From Aureobasidium sp. EXF-3400 (Eukaryota > Ascomycota > Dothideomycetes > Dothideales > Saccotheciaceae), in the NCBI GenBank assembly GCA_024195585.1, contig SWBL01000040.1:62001-126000 (forward strand): 64,000 nt of DNA, in the 5' to 3' direction. A program made the translations under genes and the position numbers. The first letter of the stretch is position 1; every line of letters starts with the position of its first letter. Below are positions 20,828 to 31,224 of this stretch, piece after piece. Below the pieces are notes generated by a model. It saw nothing but the letters and a program-made list of their open reading frames with translations. It did not search any database and was not told where the DNA came from.

Positions 20828-23100
20828 ATGGCGCCCTCCTTTGAAAATTACGAAGAAGCTACCTCCGGCATCCCTGTGAAGGTGCTTGGTGCTCAGATTG
20901 ATGGCACAGTCGGCGCCGCGGCGTTACAGCTAGAGGAAGCCGACAAGCATGATCAAGTCCTTCGTGTCTTTCGTTGCTTGATTGCTGACTTGTGCGAGCA
21001 ATTCGGTGGTGGCCACCCTGGTGGTATGCTTCCATGTCTGAGCGCAAACTCCCGATACAGAATTAATCAGAGTCAACAGGTGCCATGGGCATGGCAGCCA
21101 TTGGTGTGTCGCTTTGGAAGTATGTCATGAAGTATTCACCAGCCAATCCCAATTACTTCAACCGAGACCGCTTCGTCCTCTCCAACGGCCACACATGTCT
21201 GTTCCAATATACATTTATGCATCTGCTCGGTTACAAGAACATGACAATTGAACAACTCAAGTCATATCACTCGGACCGAGCAGATTCCATCTGTCCTGGC
21301 CACCCTGAAATTGAGCACGAGGGTATCGAAGTCACGACTGGTCCTCTGGGCCAAGGTGTTGCCAACGCTGTTGGTATGGCAATGGCAACCAAGCACCTTG
21401 CTGCCACCTACAACAAGCCAAACTATGACATCGTTAACAACATGACCTACTGCATGATTGGTGATGCCTGTCTGCAGGAAGGTGTGGCTCTCGAAGCTGT
21501 CTCGCTTGCTGGTCACTGGAAGCTGAACAACCTTGTCCTCGTCTACGATAACAATCAAATCACATGTGATGGTTCTGTCGATATTACCTGCAACGACGAT
21601 GTCAATGAAAAGATGAAGGCATGTGGCTGGAACGTTATTGACGTGCAAGACGGAACTCAGAACATCTCGGGGATTGTACAAGCTCTGGTCGCAGCCCGTG
21701 CAAGTGACAAGCCTACCTTTGTCAACATCCGCACAATCATTGGTATCGGAAGTGCCTCAGCGGGCGATGCAAAGGCCCACGGTGCTGCTTTCGGTGTTGA
21801 AGATGTTGCAAACATCAAACGTGTCTTCGGCATGAATCCTGAAGAGCACTTTGTCGTTCCTGATACAGTCTACGACTTCTTCCGTGAAGCAAAGTCAAGA
21901 GGTCAGGAATACGAGAAAGAGTGGAGTACACTGCTGGAATGCTACAGCAAGGAGTACCCCGAGTTGGCTGAGGAGTTCAAGCTGCGTGTTGCAGGCAAAA
22001 TGCCCAAGGACTGGACCAAGTTTATCCCTGCAAAGGGTAGCTTTCCCACATCACCCACGCCTTCAAGAAAGTCTTCTGGTCTGGTTTGCAACCCTCTAGC
22101 CCAAAATCTTCCCAACTTCATGGTCGGTACTGCAGACTTGACGCCTTCGGTCAACATGACATGGAAGGACAAGGTCGATTTCCAGCATCCTGATCTCAAG
22201 ACTGCTTGTGGCATTAACGGGAACTACGCTGGTCGCTACATTCACTGGGGTATCAGAGAGCATGCGATGGCCGCAATCTCCAACGGTCTGGCTGCCTACA
22301 ACAAGGGTACAATTTTCCCTGTGACCTCATCTTTCTTTATGTTTTATATTTATGCTGCACCTGGTATCCGCATGGGTGCTCTGCAAGGTCTACAGCAAAT
22401 CCACATCGCAACTCACGATTCAATCGGCACTGGTGAGGATGGACCCACACATCAGCCTATCGCTCTCGCCGCACTATACCGCAGCATGCCTAATCTCCTA
22501 TACATCCGCCCCTGTGACTCTGAAGAGACAGCCGGTGCCTTCATTGCCGCCATCAAGGCCGACACAACTCCCTCTATCATCTCGCTATCTCGCCAAGCCC
22601 TCACCCAATACCCCGAAAACAGCAATCGCGACGGCGTTCAGAAAGGTGCCTACGTCTTTATGGAGCAAGAAAATGCCGACGTCACCCTCATTGGTGTGGG
22701 CTCGGAAATGTTCTGTGCGGTCGAGACTAAGAAGTTGCTTGAAGAGCAACACAACATCAAAGTACGTGTGGTGTCTTTCCCGTGCCAGCGTCTGTTTGAG
22801 CAACAGAGCAAGGAGTACAAGCAGTCCGTCCTACGATACCGCAGCAATGCTCCTCGTGTAGTCATCGAAGCGTATGCCGTCAATGGCTGGGAGCGCTATG
22901 CCGATGCCGGATACTCGATGGCCTCGTTTGGCAAGTCTCTTCCCGGCAAGGTGGCTTACAAGCACTTCGGCTTTGACGCCGCAGCTATTGCACCAAAGGT
23001 TAAGGCGCTTGTTGAAGAAGTCAAGAAAGAAGGTATTGATTCTTTGAGAGGAGACTTTAGAGATTTGAATGGTACTATGGGGTATGGAATGCACCACTAG
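20828..23100 (+). CDS. Transketolase-family enzyme, dihydroxyacetone-synthase-like
   Basis: A TPP-dependent enzyme moving two-carbon ketol units. Dihydroxyacetone synthases use xylulose-5-P as donor and formaldehyde as acceptor. Exon 1 is 20828-21023, the intron is 21024-21079 (56 nt) and exon 2 is 21080-23100, giving 738 aa. The splice rebuilds FGGGHPGGAMGMAAIGV. Visible motifs are LSNGHTCLFQY, TTGPLGQGVANAVGMA, the TPP/Mg site GDACLQEG...YDNNQIT, the Pyr-domain IREHAMAAISNGLA, and THDSIGTGEDGPTHQP. The length exceeds typical transketolase (about 680) and suits the DHAS-like branch. The C-terminus (GMHH) is not a PTS1, unlike yeast peroxisomal DHAS. The family is certain; the substrate is inferred. 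Confidence 0.9.
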
Positions 23101-23296
23101 ATGGAGGTGTCATGTGGTTAACGTTCTTTGTATGTATTTAATGAATGTGCAAATTTTTCCTGCTCATTTCGGTGCTATCTTGCTCCCTCTCTTCGACACT
23201 GCATGAACTGTCGCTGTCCATAGCATCTGCACCATCAGACTCGACTGAAGTTTCCCTGCCCCAAACTTAGTGAGCATCAACTCCAGATGGCATCCT

Positions 23297-23457
23297 CCCC
23301 CAAGCGTGTATCTGTAGAAATAAACAATACTATTATGAAACAGGTTAGTGTCCCTTGAGAGTCGATACTTCGCCGCTTCTCAGTGGACACTCTTCTGTTC
23401 TCCGATACTATCGTGCCTTTTTGCAGCTACATGCGTTACATACTTCAAGTCGCCGAG
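23297..23457. mobile_element. MITE-like short inverted-repeat element, copy 2
   Basis: Imperfect arms at about 23297-23360 (GTATCTGTAGAAATAAACAA, then ACTATTATGAAACAG and AGTGTCCC) and 23378-23457 (CAGTGGACACTCTT, then ACTATCGTGCC and GCAGCTACATG). The arms pair with each other and match copies 1 and 4. It lies in the 3' region between the transketolase-like and PNGase-A-like genes. Its right end runs into the last codons of the latter. Confidence 0.6.
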
Positions 23458-25157
23458 TCGTAAGTGACAGTCAAGTTGTTCGTCTTGACATGTCTCGAAT
23501 AACTTGTGCCATAGCTCTCTTCCTGCAACTTCTTATCCATAACTCCATACGAATAACTGTGATTCGCCACACTCGAGTAATACGCATTTCCAAATTGTCT
23601 TGCAATGAGATCCATAGGTCCACTGACCAACGTATACGTCGACACATCCGGACGACCCGATGACGAGATCTTGAGTCCGTAATCTACATACGCATCGAAA
23701 ACGGAAAAGTTTGTAGATGCGTAGGTGAGGTTTGCAGTGATAGGGTAAGTGTAGCTGAGCGTGTTTGAAAAGTCTGGGGCTGAGGGCAGAATCGCTGCGG
23801 AGTTTCCTGAGGTGGTTTGGATGTTGCTTGATGCTAAGCCGCTCTGTCCTAGGTAGCCATCGTTGCTGTAGGAGAGGCTTTGGGTCCAGGTGCCATAAGC
23901 TGAGTTTGCTGTAAAGGTGCGCTTGGCGGTGGTTGTGTAGTACAAGGTTGTGTTAGTGCCATTGGCTGTGCTGATGATGTTGGATGTGGTTCGAACCGTG
24001 GGTGATGTAGAGATGGTGGGAGGAGTGTGAGTGCCATTGTAATCTTCCTCGCCGTAGAAGAGGAACACCTTGCCATTAACCAACCAATAGCTGTTGATGC
24101 TGTTCGAGGATAGTGTGGCTGGTCCATTGCCTCCGTTATCGTCCACACCCACAACTCTGATGCTGAAGGAGTGCGATTTTCCATCCAACAGCATCGGCAA
24201 GAATGGTGTAATGTCAATCTCGTACTCTCGCAGGTCGTAAGCATCTATACCTACTACAGGACGCCAGAATCCAGGTGCAATGCCACCGGTGAAGATGACC
24301 GGGAATGGCCACGCAACGCCTGCCATCATGTCGTCAATGTACAGTTGAACCTCACGAAAGGGTCCATATCCGATCAAAGTCCCGACGGTGGACTCGAAAG
24401 TATAGATGTCGGATTGAAGAGCGTTTGTGTACCAAAACTCTTCGTTACTTTGACCAGTAGCGGCAATCGAGACAGTCGCATGCGAGACGTTTCGAGGGAG
24501 CGTCTGCTGGACTGTTGCACTATCTCCCGGCAGAGTGAATATGCTTGGCTGGCCTGTGGCTCCAAGCTGGGGAGTGATGGGCAAAATCAGGTCCGCGTGT
24601 GCTGGTTTAGCTGGGTTGTAAGAGAAGGTAGCTGTAAGAGTAGTGTTGAAGGCTCCGGTATAGGTCGAATCATAGACGTTGTTCAAGCTAAAGATGAGCT
24701 GCTGTGGTGACTTCCACAGACTCAGATACATGCTCAGATCCTTTTGGTACCGAAAGATGATACCAGAGGCAGTGGGCTCGGCGGTGCTTGTCCGCCATAC
24801 CTCGATGTCTCCCAGGAACATCTCGGCCAGACGATCAAATTGACGACCAGCACTGGTCACAGTCCATTCAATCACGACATTGTTGAAGTCACATTCTGGC
24901 GGTGTGTATTGTCCGACATAAGGAACGCCATAACTTGAGGCGAAAGTGTGAACCATCAAAGTCTGTTGGACATTGCATGTGGTCGATTCCGGGATAGGTA
25001 CAGGCTTGTAGAGCTCAATGATCGATAGCGGAGACTGAGGGTTTGAAGCAACTTGAAAGAGAGATGCTGCTTCAAGTGGCTTTTTCGAAGGTGAGCGATG
25101 AGCAAACACGAGGGCTGGCAGCACAGCGCCGAGGGAGAGAAAGTGTCGCAGCAACAT
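23445..25157 (-). CDS. PNGase-A-like secreted amidase (peptide-N4-asparagine amidase A family)
   Basis: A 570-aa secreted protein, single exon. Relatives release N-glycans from glycopeptides. The start is the ATG at 25157, giving a signal peptide (MLLRHFLSLGAVLPALVFAH); the frame extends upstream but without ATG. Family blocks are PLSIIELYKPVPIP near the mature N-terminus, VVIEWTVTSAGRQFDRLAEM, then FLGDIEVWRTSTAEP, WPFPVIFTGGIAPGFWRPVVG and IDAYDLREYEIDITPFLP. Many N-x-S/T sites fit extracellular residence. The last codons and TGA stop lie within repeat copy 2, so the C-terminus may have been altered by insertion. Next to it, in divergent orientation, is the secreted RNase T2. Confidence 0.85.
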   Translation of the reverse strand: MLLRHFLSLGAVLPALVFAHRSPSKKPLEAASLFQVASNPQSPLSIIELYKPVPIPESTTCNVQQTLMVHTFASSYGVPYVGQYTPPECDFNNVVIEWTVTSAGRQFDRLAEMFLGDIEVWRTSTAEPTASGIIFRYQKDLSMYLSLWKSPQQLIFSLNNVYDSTYTGAFNTTLTATFSYNPAKPAHADLILPITPQLGATGQPSIFTLPGDSATVQQTLPRNVSHATVSIAATGQSNEEFWYTNALQSDIYTFESTVGTLIGYGPFREVQLYIDDMMAGVAWPFPVIFTGGIAPGFWRPVVGIDAYDLREYEIDITPFLPMLLDGKSHSFSIRVVGVDDNGGNGPATLSSNSINSYWLVNGKVFLFYGEEDYNGTHTPPTISTSPTVRTTSNIISTANGTNTTLYYTTTAKRTFTANSAYGTWTQSLSYSNDGYLGQSGLASSNIQTTSGNSAAILPSAPDFSNTLSYTYPITANLTYASTNFSVFDAYVDYGLKISSSGRPDVSTYTLVSGPMDLIARQFGNAYYSSVANHSYSYGVMDKKLQEESYGTSYSRHVKTNNLTVTYDSAT

Positions 25158-25870
25158 CGATCCAGATTTCGAGGGAGAATGAGAAGAAGTGGGCAGACGG
25201 TCACAAAAGACCACTATATCACACAATGAAAAGGCGTGTTGATCACAAACTACATGGCCTCGCTACTGCAAGATACGAAGCTGTCAACATGGACAAAAGA
25301 GGAAGGCGTTATCGTCGTCATTGCGCTCGTATGCCCTATATCTCCGCTCGAGCGGCATATTCGATGATAATATGCTGCGATGCAATAGGTTGATACTCCG
25401 GAGCAAACATCTGCTCAAGTATCCCAGGAGAACAGAAGATGAAATGAACAGAGACAACAGCTCTTCTGCGACGTGAGGCGCGATTGTGAGACCTCGGCAA
25501 CTGCGTGCTGTGAACTTCACCGCGTGCTGAACTCTGTGGTCCAGCCAAGACTCGTCGGGCATCGTTGAGACGGACAGCTTTCTTCCATTTCTCCACGTGC
25601 TCTTGCTCTTGCATCCACTATCCTCTTTGGAGAAGGTGAATCTTATGCCAAAGCGAATCATGCTTTGCCTACACCTGCGCTCAAGTGAGCAAGCCCTCAT
25701 CATGGTTGATGATCTGCATCAAGACCAAGCCGGACTATGCAGGAGAAACGACGATCACGGAGGCGACCGATGGTCCACAGCATATCACCAACTTTCAATT
25801 CAAGCCTATAAAGAAGGCTTTGTTTCCTTTGTCATACACTTTGATACCATAACTTAGTGCTTCTTTAACC
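25158..25870. promoter_or_regulatory. Divergent upstream region, PNGase-A-like / RNase T2
   Basis: A 713-bp gap holding both promoters of two secreted hydrolases. A 92-codon minus-strand frame (25614-25336) starts with ATG, but I see no family or convincing codon bias in it. No repeat is evident. Confidence 0.45.
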
Positions 25871-26773
25871 ATGTCGTCCTCTCTGATCGCTTTTAGCACT
25901 ATGCTCGGACTAGCCGCTGCTGTCATTGAATCGTGCCCGGCCAATTCGCCAATCAGCTGCCAGACCAGCGGCACTATCCAAAACACATGTTGTACTGAGG
26001 TTCAGGGTCAAGTTTTGCAGACTCAGTTCTGGGACTCGGATCCTGCAACTGGTCCCGAAGACTCTTGGACGGTAGCTCTTTCCTCTGCATGCAGTTCAAG
26101 TCTTGCACTCACCTAATTCCAATAGATCCACGGACTCTGGCCAGACAACTGTGATGGCTCTTATGAGGCCACGTGCGACAGCTCAAGAGCATATACCGAT
26201 ATTGGTTGCATCCTCCTAGACAAGGGCCACGGAGATATCTTGAGCTACATGGAGACCTACTGGAAGGACTACCAAGGAGACGATGAATCTTTCTGGTGAG
26301 CATGCATTCAGACACGAATGCTAATTATCTGCTGATATCCAACCAGGGAGCACGAATGGAGCAAGCACGGAACCTGCTACTCTACCTTGAATCCCGATTG
26401 CTATACCGACTACGAGAAGGAGGACGAGCTCGTCGATTTCCTGAACACCACCATCACTCTGTTCAAGGATCTGCCCACTTACGACTGGTTGGCTGATGCT
26501 GGCATTACTCCTAGCTCCAGCAAGACCTACACCAACGCTCAGATCACCAGTGCCCTTCAGTCCAAGTTTGGAGCTACTCCTATCCTGTCTTGCAGCAGCG
26601 GCAAGCTCAACCAAGTCGAATATGTCTTTAACGTTCGCGGAAGTGTTGCTGATGGTCATTTCATCGCCGTCAACCCTACCGGTACCAAAGGAAATTGCCC
26701 AAAGACTGGTATAAAGTACTTGCCCAAGGATCTTAGCACTACTCCCGAAGCCAACGAGGGTAGCTGTTCCTAG
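25871..26773 (+). CDS. Secreted ribonuclease T2
   Basis: An endoribonuclease cleaving RNA through 2',3'-cyclic phosphate, secreted or vacuolar. Exons are 25871-26071, 26126-26295 and 26347-26773 (introns 54 and 51 nt), giving 265 aa. A signal peptide is present (MSSSLIAFSTMLGLAAAV). CAS-1 is IHGLWPDNC with His69, created at the first splice. CAS-2 is HEWSKHGTC with Glu127 and His131, created at the second splice, so both introns are well supported. Cys residues around both motifs fit the family's disulfides (CPANSPISCQ, CCTE, CDGSYEATC). It converges on the HAD gene, with 93 bp between the stops. Confidence 0.95.
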
Positions 26774-26866
26774 GCAAGTGTCTCCAGTCTGTTTTAGGAA
26801 CAGCAGCTGGGATGGACGATGTAGATAATAGCATTGTTTGATTAGACTCAAAAGTACCTATCCTGA

Positions 26867-27637
26867 TTATGATTTCGAAGCCTCGATGATCTTCTTGGCC
26901 ATCTCTGGCAGCGTATCAGCCATGACATCCATATCGACATCAAACAACTCCTTGCAGTCCTCCTTTTCGAAGATCGAGCAATATGCACCCTTGAATCTGT
27001 CCAACATATTAGCACATTCCATATATCCTAAGGACAAGGAAGAAACTCACCCAACAATCTTAGCAGCACTAACATCCCAATAATGCGCCGCAGCAAACCA
27101 CTTCTCGTCATCTCCAAAACTCTCAAACAGTGGTCTGTACGCATCAAGCGCAGGCTTGGCAACACCCTTGGCATCGCAAGACCTGAAGTTGCTCTTGGGG
27201 AACTCGACTCCAGCTTTCTTGAAGTAGCCTAGCACTCTTTCTTCATCTCCAGTCGACAAAGCCCAAACTTCAAACCCAGCTTGCCTCAAAAGGTCAAAAG
27301 TCTCTTGCACACCAGGACGCAACACCAATGTAGAGTACGAAGCCACCATCTCATCTCTCTCCGCATCGGTAGCAAAGCTTCTGGGCTCGGCAATACCACT
27401 CATCCACAACATGCGATAGAACATCGAGCTAAAGACTTGTTTGTAAGGCTTGTAGCGCGAGGAAATAGACAAGTAGGTAAATTCTCTCTCTGAGCTTTCG
27501 AGCCACGCGAAGCCGAAGATTTTGGGAGTGATGTTGTTGGCGAGGAGACGGGGGCCTAGCACTTTTTCGATGTTGGCGAAGAAGGCGTCGTAGGAGACTA
27601 GGGTTCCTACGACATCGAAGACGACGTGTTTTGGCAT
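26867..27637 (-). CDS. HAD-superfamily hydrolase, haloacid-dehalogenase type II-like
   Basis: A hydrolase with an aspartyl-enzyme mechanism. Exon 1 is 27637-27051, the intron is 27050-26997 (54 nt, GTGAGT to ACAG) and exon 2 is 26996-26867, giving 238 aa. Motif I is FDVVGTLVSYD with Asp8 as the likely nucleophile. The +2 position is Val rather than Asp, as in the dehalogenase-type rather than the phosphatase branch. Motif II is ALSTGDEE, motif III Lys is near KPALDAY, and motif IV is HYWDVSAAK. The splice gives AKIVGFKGAYCSIFEKEDC and a helical C-terminus. The substrate is not known. Confidence 0.85.
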
Positions 27638-28295
27638 TGTTGTTGTTTTTGAGAAATAGAGTGAGGTTTATGGTGTATGTAGTTTTTTGGTCCTGGGAGC
27701 CTGTTCCAAGAATTTGGAGTAGAAAAGAGAGACGAGTGAACGAGAGAAAGATGAACTGTTTGCAAGAAGTGTACGGTCCGAGATTGTTATATCTGCACCC
27801 GAACTCGCGTTTGTTGTCCGTCAAGGGTTTAGGTTTGACAGCTCGTGTTGCTTGTGGTCGGTCTTTCACCATCTCGGCCCAGTTCGGGTGCGGCCAACAG
27901 CGCAAAGGAGTCTTCGCCTATCTGCTGCCTTATCACGCATATACTTTCCCCGAGATCGACATGTTACCCCGCCTTCAGCCTCCAGGAAGTCTGATAAGCA
28001 ATGAACATGAAGCTATAGCTCGCTTGGTGAGGCTTGGCCGTTGTGGTTGCATGGTGCTTGATACGACAGTTGCATTCATGCTGATACGAGCTTTCGGGCA
28101 CCATTAGGTGATGGAAACTCGTAGCCATACTTTTTACAGTCAGGTCCTCAAGAACCATCTTATAGATTTTGAAGTGTTCATTCGTGTCTGTCTAGTTTAA
28201 CATGCTCATAAGAAAAGGTTAAAGTTCAACTTCCAAATCTTCCAGTATCTGTTCTGTTCGTAGCTCTAAATCTTGATTCAGCACGTGCCCAAGGA
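27638..28295. other. Upstream region of the HAD gene
   Basis: A 658-bp gap between the HAD start and the permease stop, both on the minus strand. It should contain the HAD promoter and the permease 3' UTR. The frames found in it have no coding bias, and no repeat copy is present. Confidence 0.45.
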
Positions 28296-30346
28296 CTACT
28301 CCCACAAGAAGTTGTACTTGTGCCAGCCTTTCTTTGGCAACTCAGGAGCCTCAGGATTGGCATTCGCAATATCGATGAAATGGCGAATAGGCAATGCCTC
28401 CAAAGGCACAATCTGAGTCTTGAAGATGAACTTGTACCCAAAGTACAAGATCGCAAATAGGGGGATGTTAAAGTAACTCGAGACAAAAGTCTCAGTGTTC
28501 CAGTGTCCATGCATGAAGGTAACATAACCACCCGTCAGCAGCAAAATGCCAAAGACGACGAGCGAAGTCCATGCAAGATATGGTTGGAAGGGGGCAGCCC
28601 AAGGAAGCTCGCTACGTGAGATGTTCTGCTTCTTCATGCTGTAGTAGAAGCGGAGGTATACCAAGCAAATGACCATCCAGTCGACAATGGCAGCCACAGC
28701 GACCAGATCTTGCAACCAGTTGAAAGCGACATTGGCTCCACTGGACAGCGACAAGTAGGCGAGACACAAAAAGACGCTGAACAAACCAACGGCAACCCAA
28801 GGAATACCGAAGCGGTTAGTCTTCTTGAAGATCTTAGGTGCACGACCTTCTCTCGCCATGCCGTAGAGGATACGGGAGCCGGCGAGCATGCTGGAATTTC
28901 CAGAGCTCCATGCACTAGTCAGGATGACTGCATTGATGATCGATGGGACGGCCTTGATTCCAGCACGTTTCGCAGCAATAACGAAAGGTGATTGCGAAGC
29001 AGTACCGGTAGACTTCAGCAAGTGCTTGTCGTTGGAAGGCACCACAAGACCGACCATGAAGATGGTGAGGACGTAGAAGAGCAACACGCGCACAAAGATT
29101 CTCTTGGCTGCCTTGGGAATGTTTCTGCGTGGGTTTTGTGTCTCGGAGGCAGCGATCGAAATGTTCTGAATTCCCGAGTATGAGTAGACGGCATTGTTCA
29201 GAGTAGTCCAGAAACCGAGGAAACGGCCCAGAGAACCATGAACTCCCAAATATTGTACAAAAGGTCCGGGTGAATGCCAGTACTGAAAGCCAATGCTCTT
29301 GTGATCGGGACCTAAAGCGAAGGTGCAATTAGCATGGCTTCACAAAGATTGATGGGTAAGAACACCACGGCTTTGCTAGACGAGTGTACCCGACTCTGCG
29401 AGACACGGTCCCAGATGGTATTTCAATACACCCTGAAGACCTTGCGTACAGACTGAGACAAAGTGCCGCCGCTAGTCGTGGTATTTTCACCTTCTGCTTT
29501 ACTTACCGCCACCACACGTGATAACCAGGGCCATTATGTTGATGCCGATGATGAGCATGATCTTCCTGAATATACAATTAGCATGTTGTCTTATGGGCGG
29601 ATGGTACGAACAGCGGTAGGAAAGCCACCTGATGGATTTTGGGACCACCTAGGTTGGTTGACCTATGTATCTGTACCCTTTTACTACTCACAGTGTTGCG
29701 AATGTAAACTCGATTTCACCGTAGATGCGTACAAAAGCGATGTTGGTTGCAATGAGTAAGACTCCGAGTACGGTAATCCAGACGCCGTTGCTAACAGATG
29801 AAGTCCAGAACTCGAACAAGACGGCAGCTGCACACAATTCGGCCGGGACACTGATCAGATTGGCGTAGACTTGGTTCCAACCATTGGCAAAGGAGAGGGC
29901 AGGGTCGACAAAGTATTCGGCGTGACGAGTGACACCTCCACTGAGAGGAACAAGAGTACTATACTGAGTCAGCGTATGATGCCAGTAGTGTTGTTGTTTG
30001 CTTCTGACCTCAGTTCTGAGATGGACATGACGACTCCTGAGCAGAGGAAACCAACAATGGTATATCCGAGGAAAGCACCCAAGGGACCAGCTCTCGAGAT
30101 AGCCTTGCCTGAAGACAGAAACAAGCCAGTTCCGATGGTTCCAGCCAAGGCGATCATCTGAATAGTCCTCTGGTTCAATCCACGCTTGAGGTCCTTCTTC
30201 TCCTCGAACTCGAGCGGTCCATTTTGGTCATACTCAGGAAGTACAGTACCGCTCTCAACGTCCGAGGGGAGATATCCCTCTTGGGTGTTTGAGAATTTCT
30301 TCTCATCAGTCTGCATGGTGACAGTCTCCGGCGAGTGTATCGACAT
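28296..30346 (-). CDS. Amino-acid permease (APC superfamily, YAT type)
   Basis: A plasma-membrane amino-acid:proton symporter. Exons are 30346-30009, 29958-29692, 29565-29507 and 29311-28296 (introns 50, 126 and 195 nt), giving 559 aa. The start ATG at 30346 precedes MSIHSPETVTMQ. The cytosolic N-tail ends in LKRGLNQRTIQMIALAGTIG, then TGLFLSSGKAISRAGPLG, the consensus TM1 of fungal permeases. Spliced segments read ISELSTLVPLSGGVTRHAEY and CGGGPDHKSIGFQYWHSPGP. About 12 TM helices are present. The tail ends KKGWHKYNFLWE. Two GATA-type sites lie upstream. It is divergent from an FAD amino/amine oxidoreductase, suggesting coupled uptake and oxidation. Confidence 0.92.
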
Positions 30347-31224
30347 GGCTCTGAATAGACTTGGGAATTGGGTTGGATGCAAGCAAGGTAGAAGATGGTC
30401 AAGCCAGCTCGTTCATTTATGTTGTTCATATCTTGCATCGCGAAGGATTGATGCGCCTATCTCCAGCATGACCGTTCGATGCATGATCATTGGTTCAGCA
30501 TGGTTCCTCAGGCGCATATCTTATCCGCGTTCAAGCATCACAAGAATGGCTGCATGAGATTAAGAATGGCTGCATGAGATTGGCGCGGCCAGGCCAGGCT
30601 TTAGGCGTAAAAACGCAATTCGTGTCTCTAGATCGGTCCAATAGACTTCTCATGCAGCTGCTGATAAGAGGACGTTAGCCACACTGGAGGATTTTGTGGA
30701 AGTCAATTGAAGGCCCAGTGTTCTTGCCACCAACATTTCGACAACCTAGGTTTTCACATTGCACGTTGTTTGAGGTCTAGGTAACAAGCCACGGGGAGCT
30801 GAATACAATCTGCTTGCTCCAAGGTCCGCGCATGTGTCGACATGTACAGTTTCTGAGTTTCCCAGTCAAGCCCCGCATATTGCGCCACCAGAATGTCAAA
30901 CCCAAGATATGGCAGCAGTTGATAGCGCAAGACAGACGTCGGCCCGTATCGCTAACTTTGTCCCAGGTGTTATCTCCAGAGGCAGACGATATGGGAAGGT
31001 GAGGGGCATAGATTGTTGTGATGCGGAGGTGGACAAGATCAGGAAGCGCCGACTCGGCAGGAGCTTGGCCTATCTCCTATCTCTTCCTGATGCGACCCTG
31101 AAATACAACGTGACTCAGAAGAGGAGAGACAGCTCGACCTTGATGGTTTGATGGTCTTGCAAATATAATTGCTTGTTGTGCTGTTGTTTTGCAAAGCAAA
31201 GCAGAAGATAGACAAAAGACGAAG
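30347..31224. promoter_or_regulatory. Divergent promoter, amino-acid permease / FAD oxidoreductase
   Basis: An 878-bp gap between divergent starts. It contains GATA-type sequences (CTTATC at 30520-30525 and GATAAG at 30663-30668) that could bind a nitrogen regulator of the AreA type. It also carries an exact 20-bp tandem duplication at 30542-30581. The frames in the gap look non-coding. The regulator link is inference. Confidence 0.5.
30542..30581. repeat. Exact 20-bp tandem duplication
   Basis: The unit AAGAATGGCTGCATGAGATT occurs twice without gap or mismatch (30542-30561 and 30562-30581). It lies about 200 bp upstream of the permease start, in the divergent promoter. Confidence 0.95.

Noticed and set aside
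25336..25614. 92-codon minus frame with ATG between two secreted-enzyme genes
   Set aside because: The first 25 residues look plausible, but codon bias is absent and the rest is Arg-rich and unordered. I kept it as non-coding.
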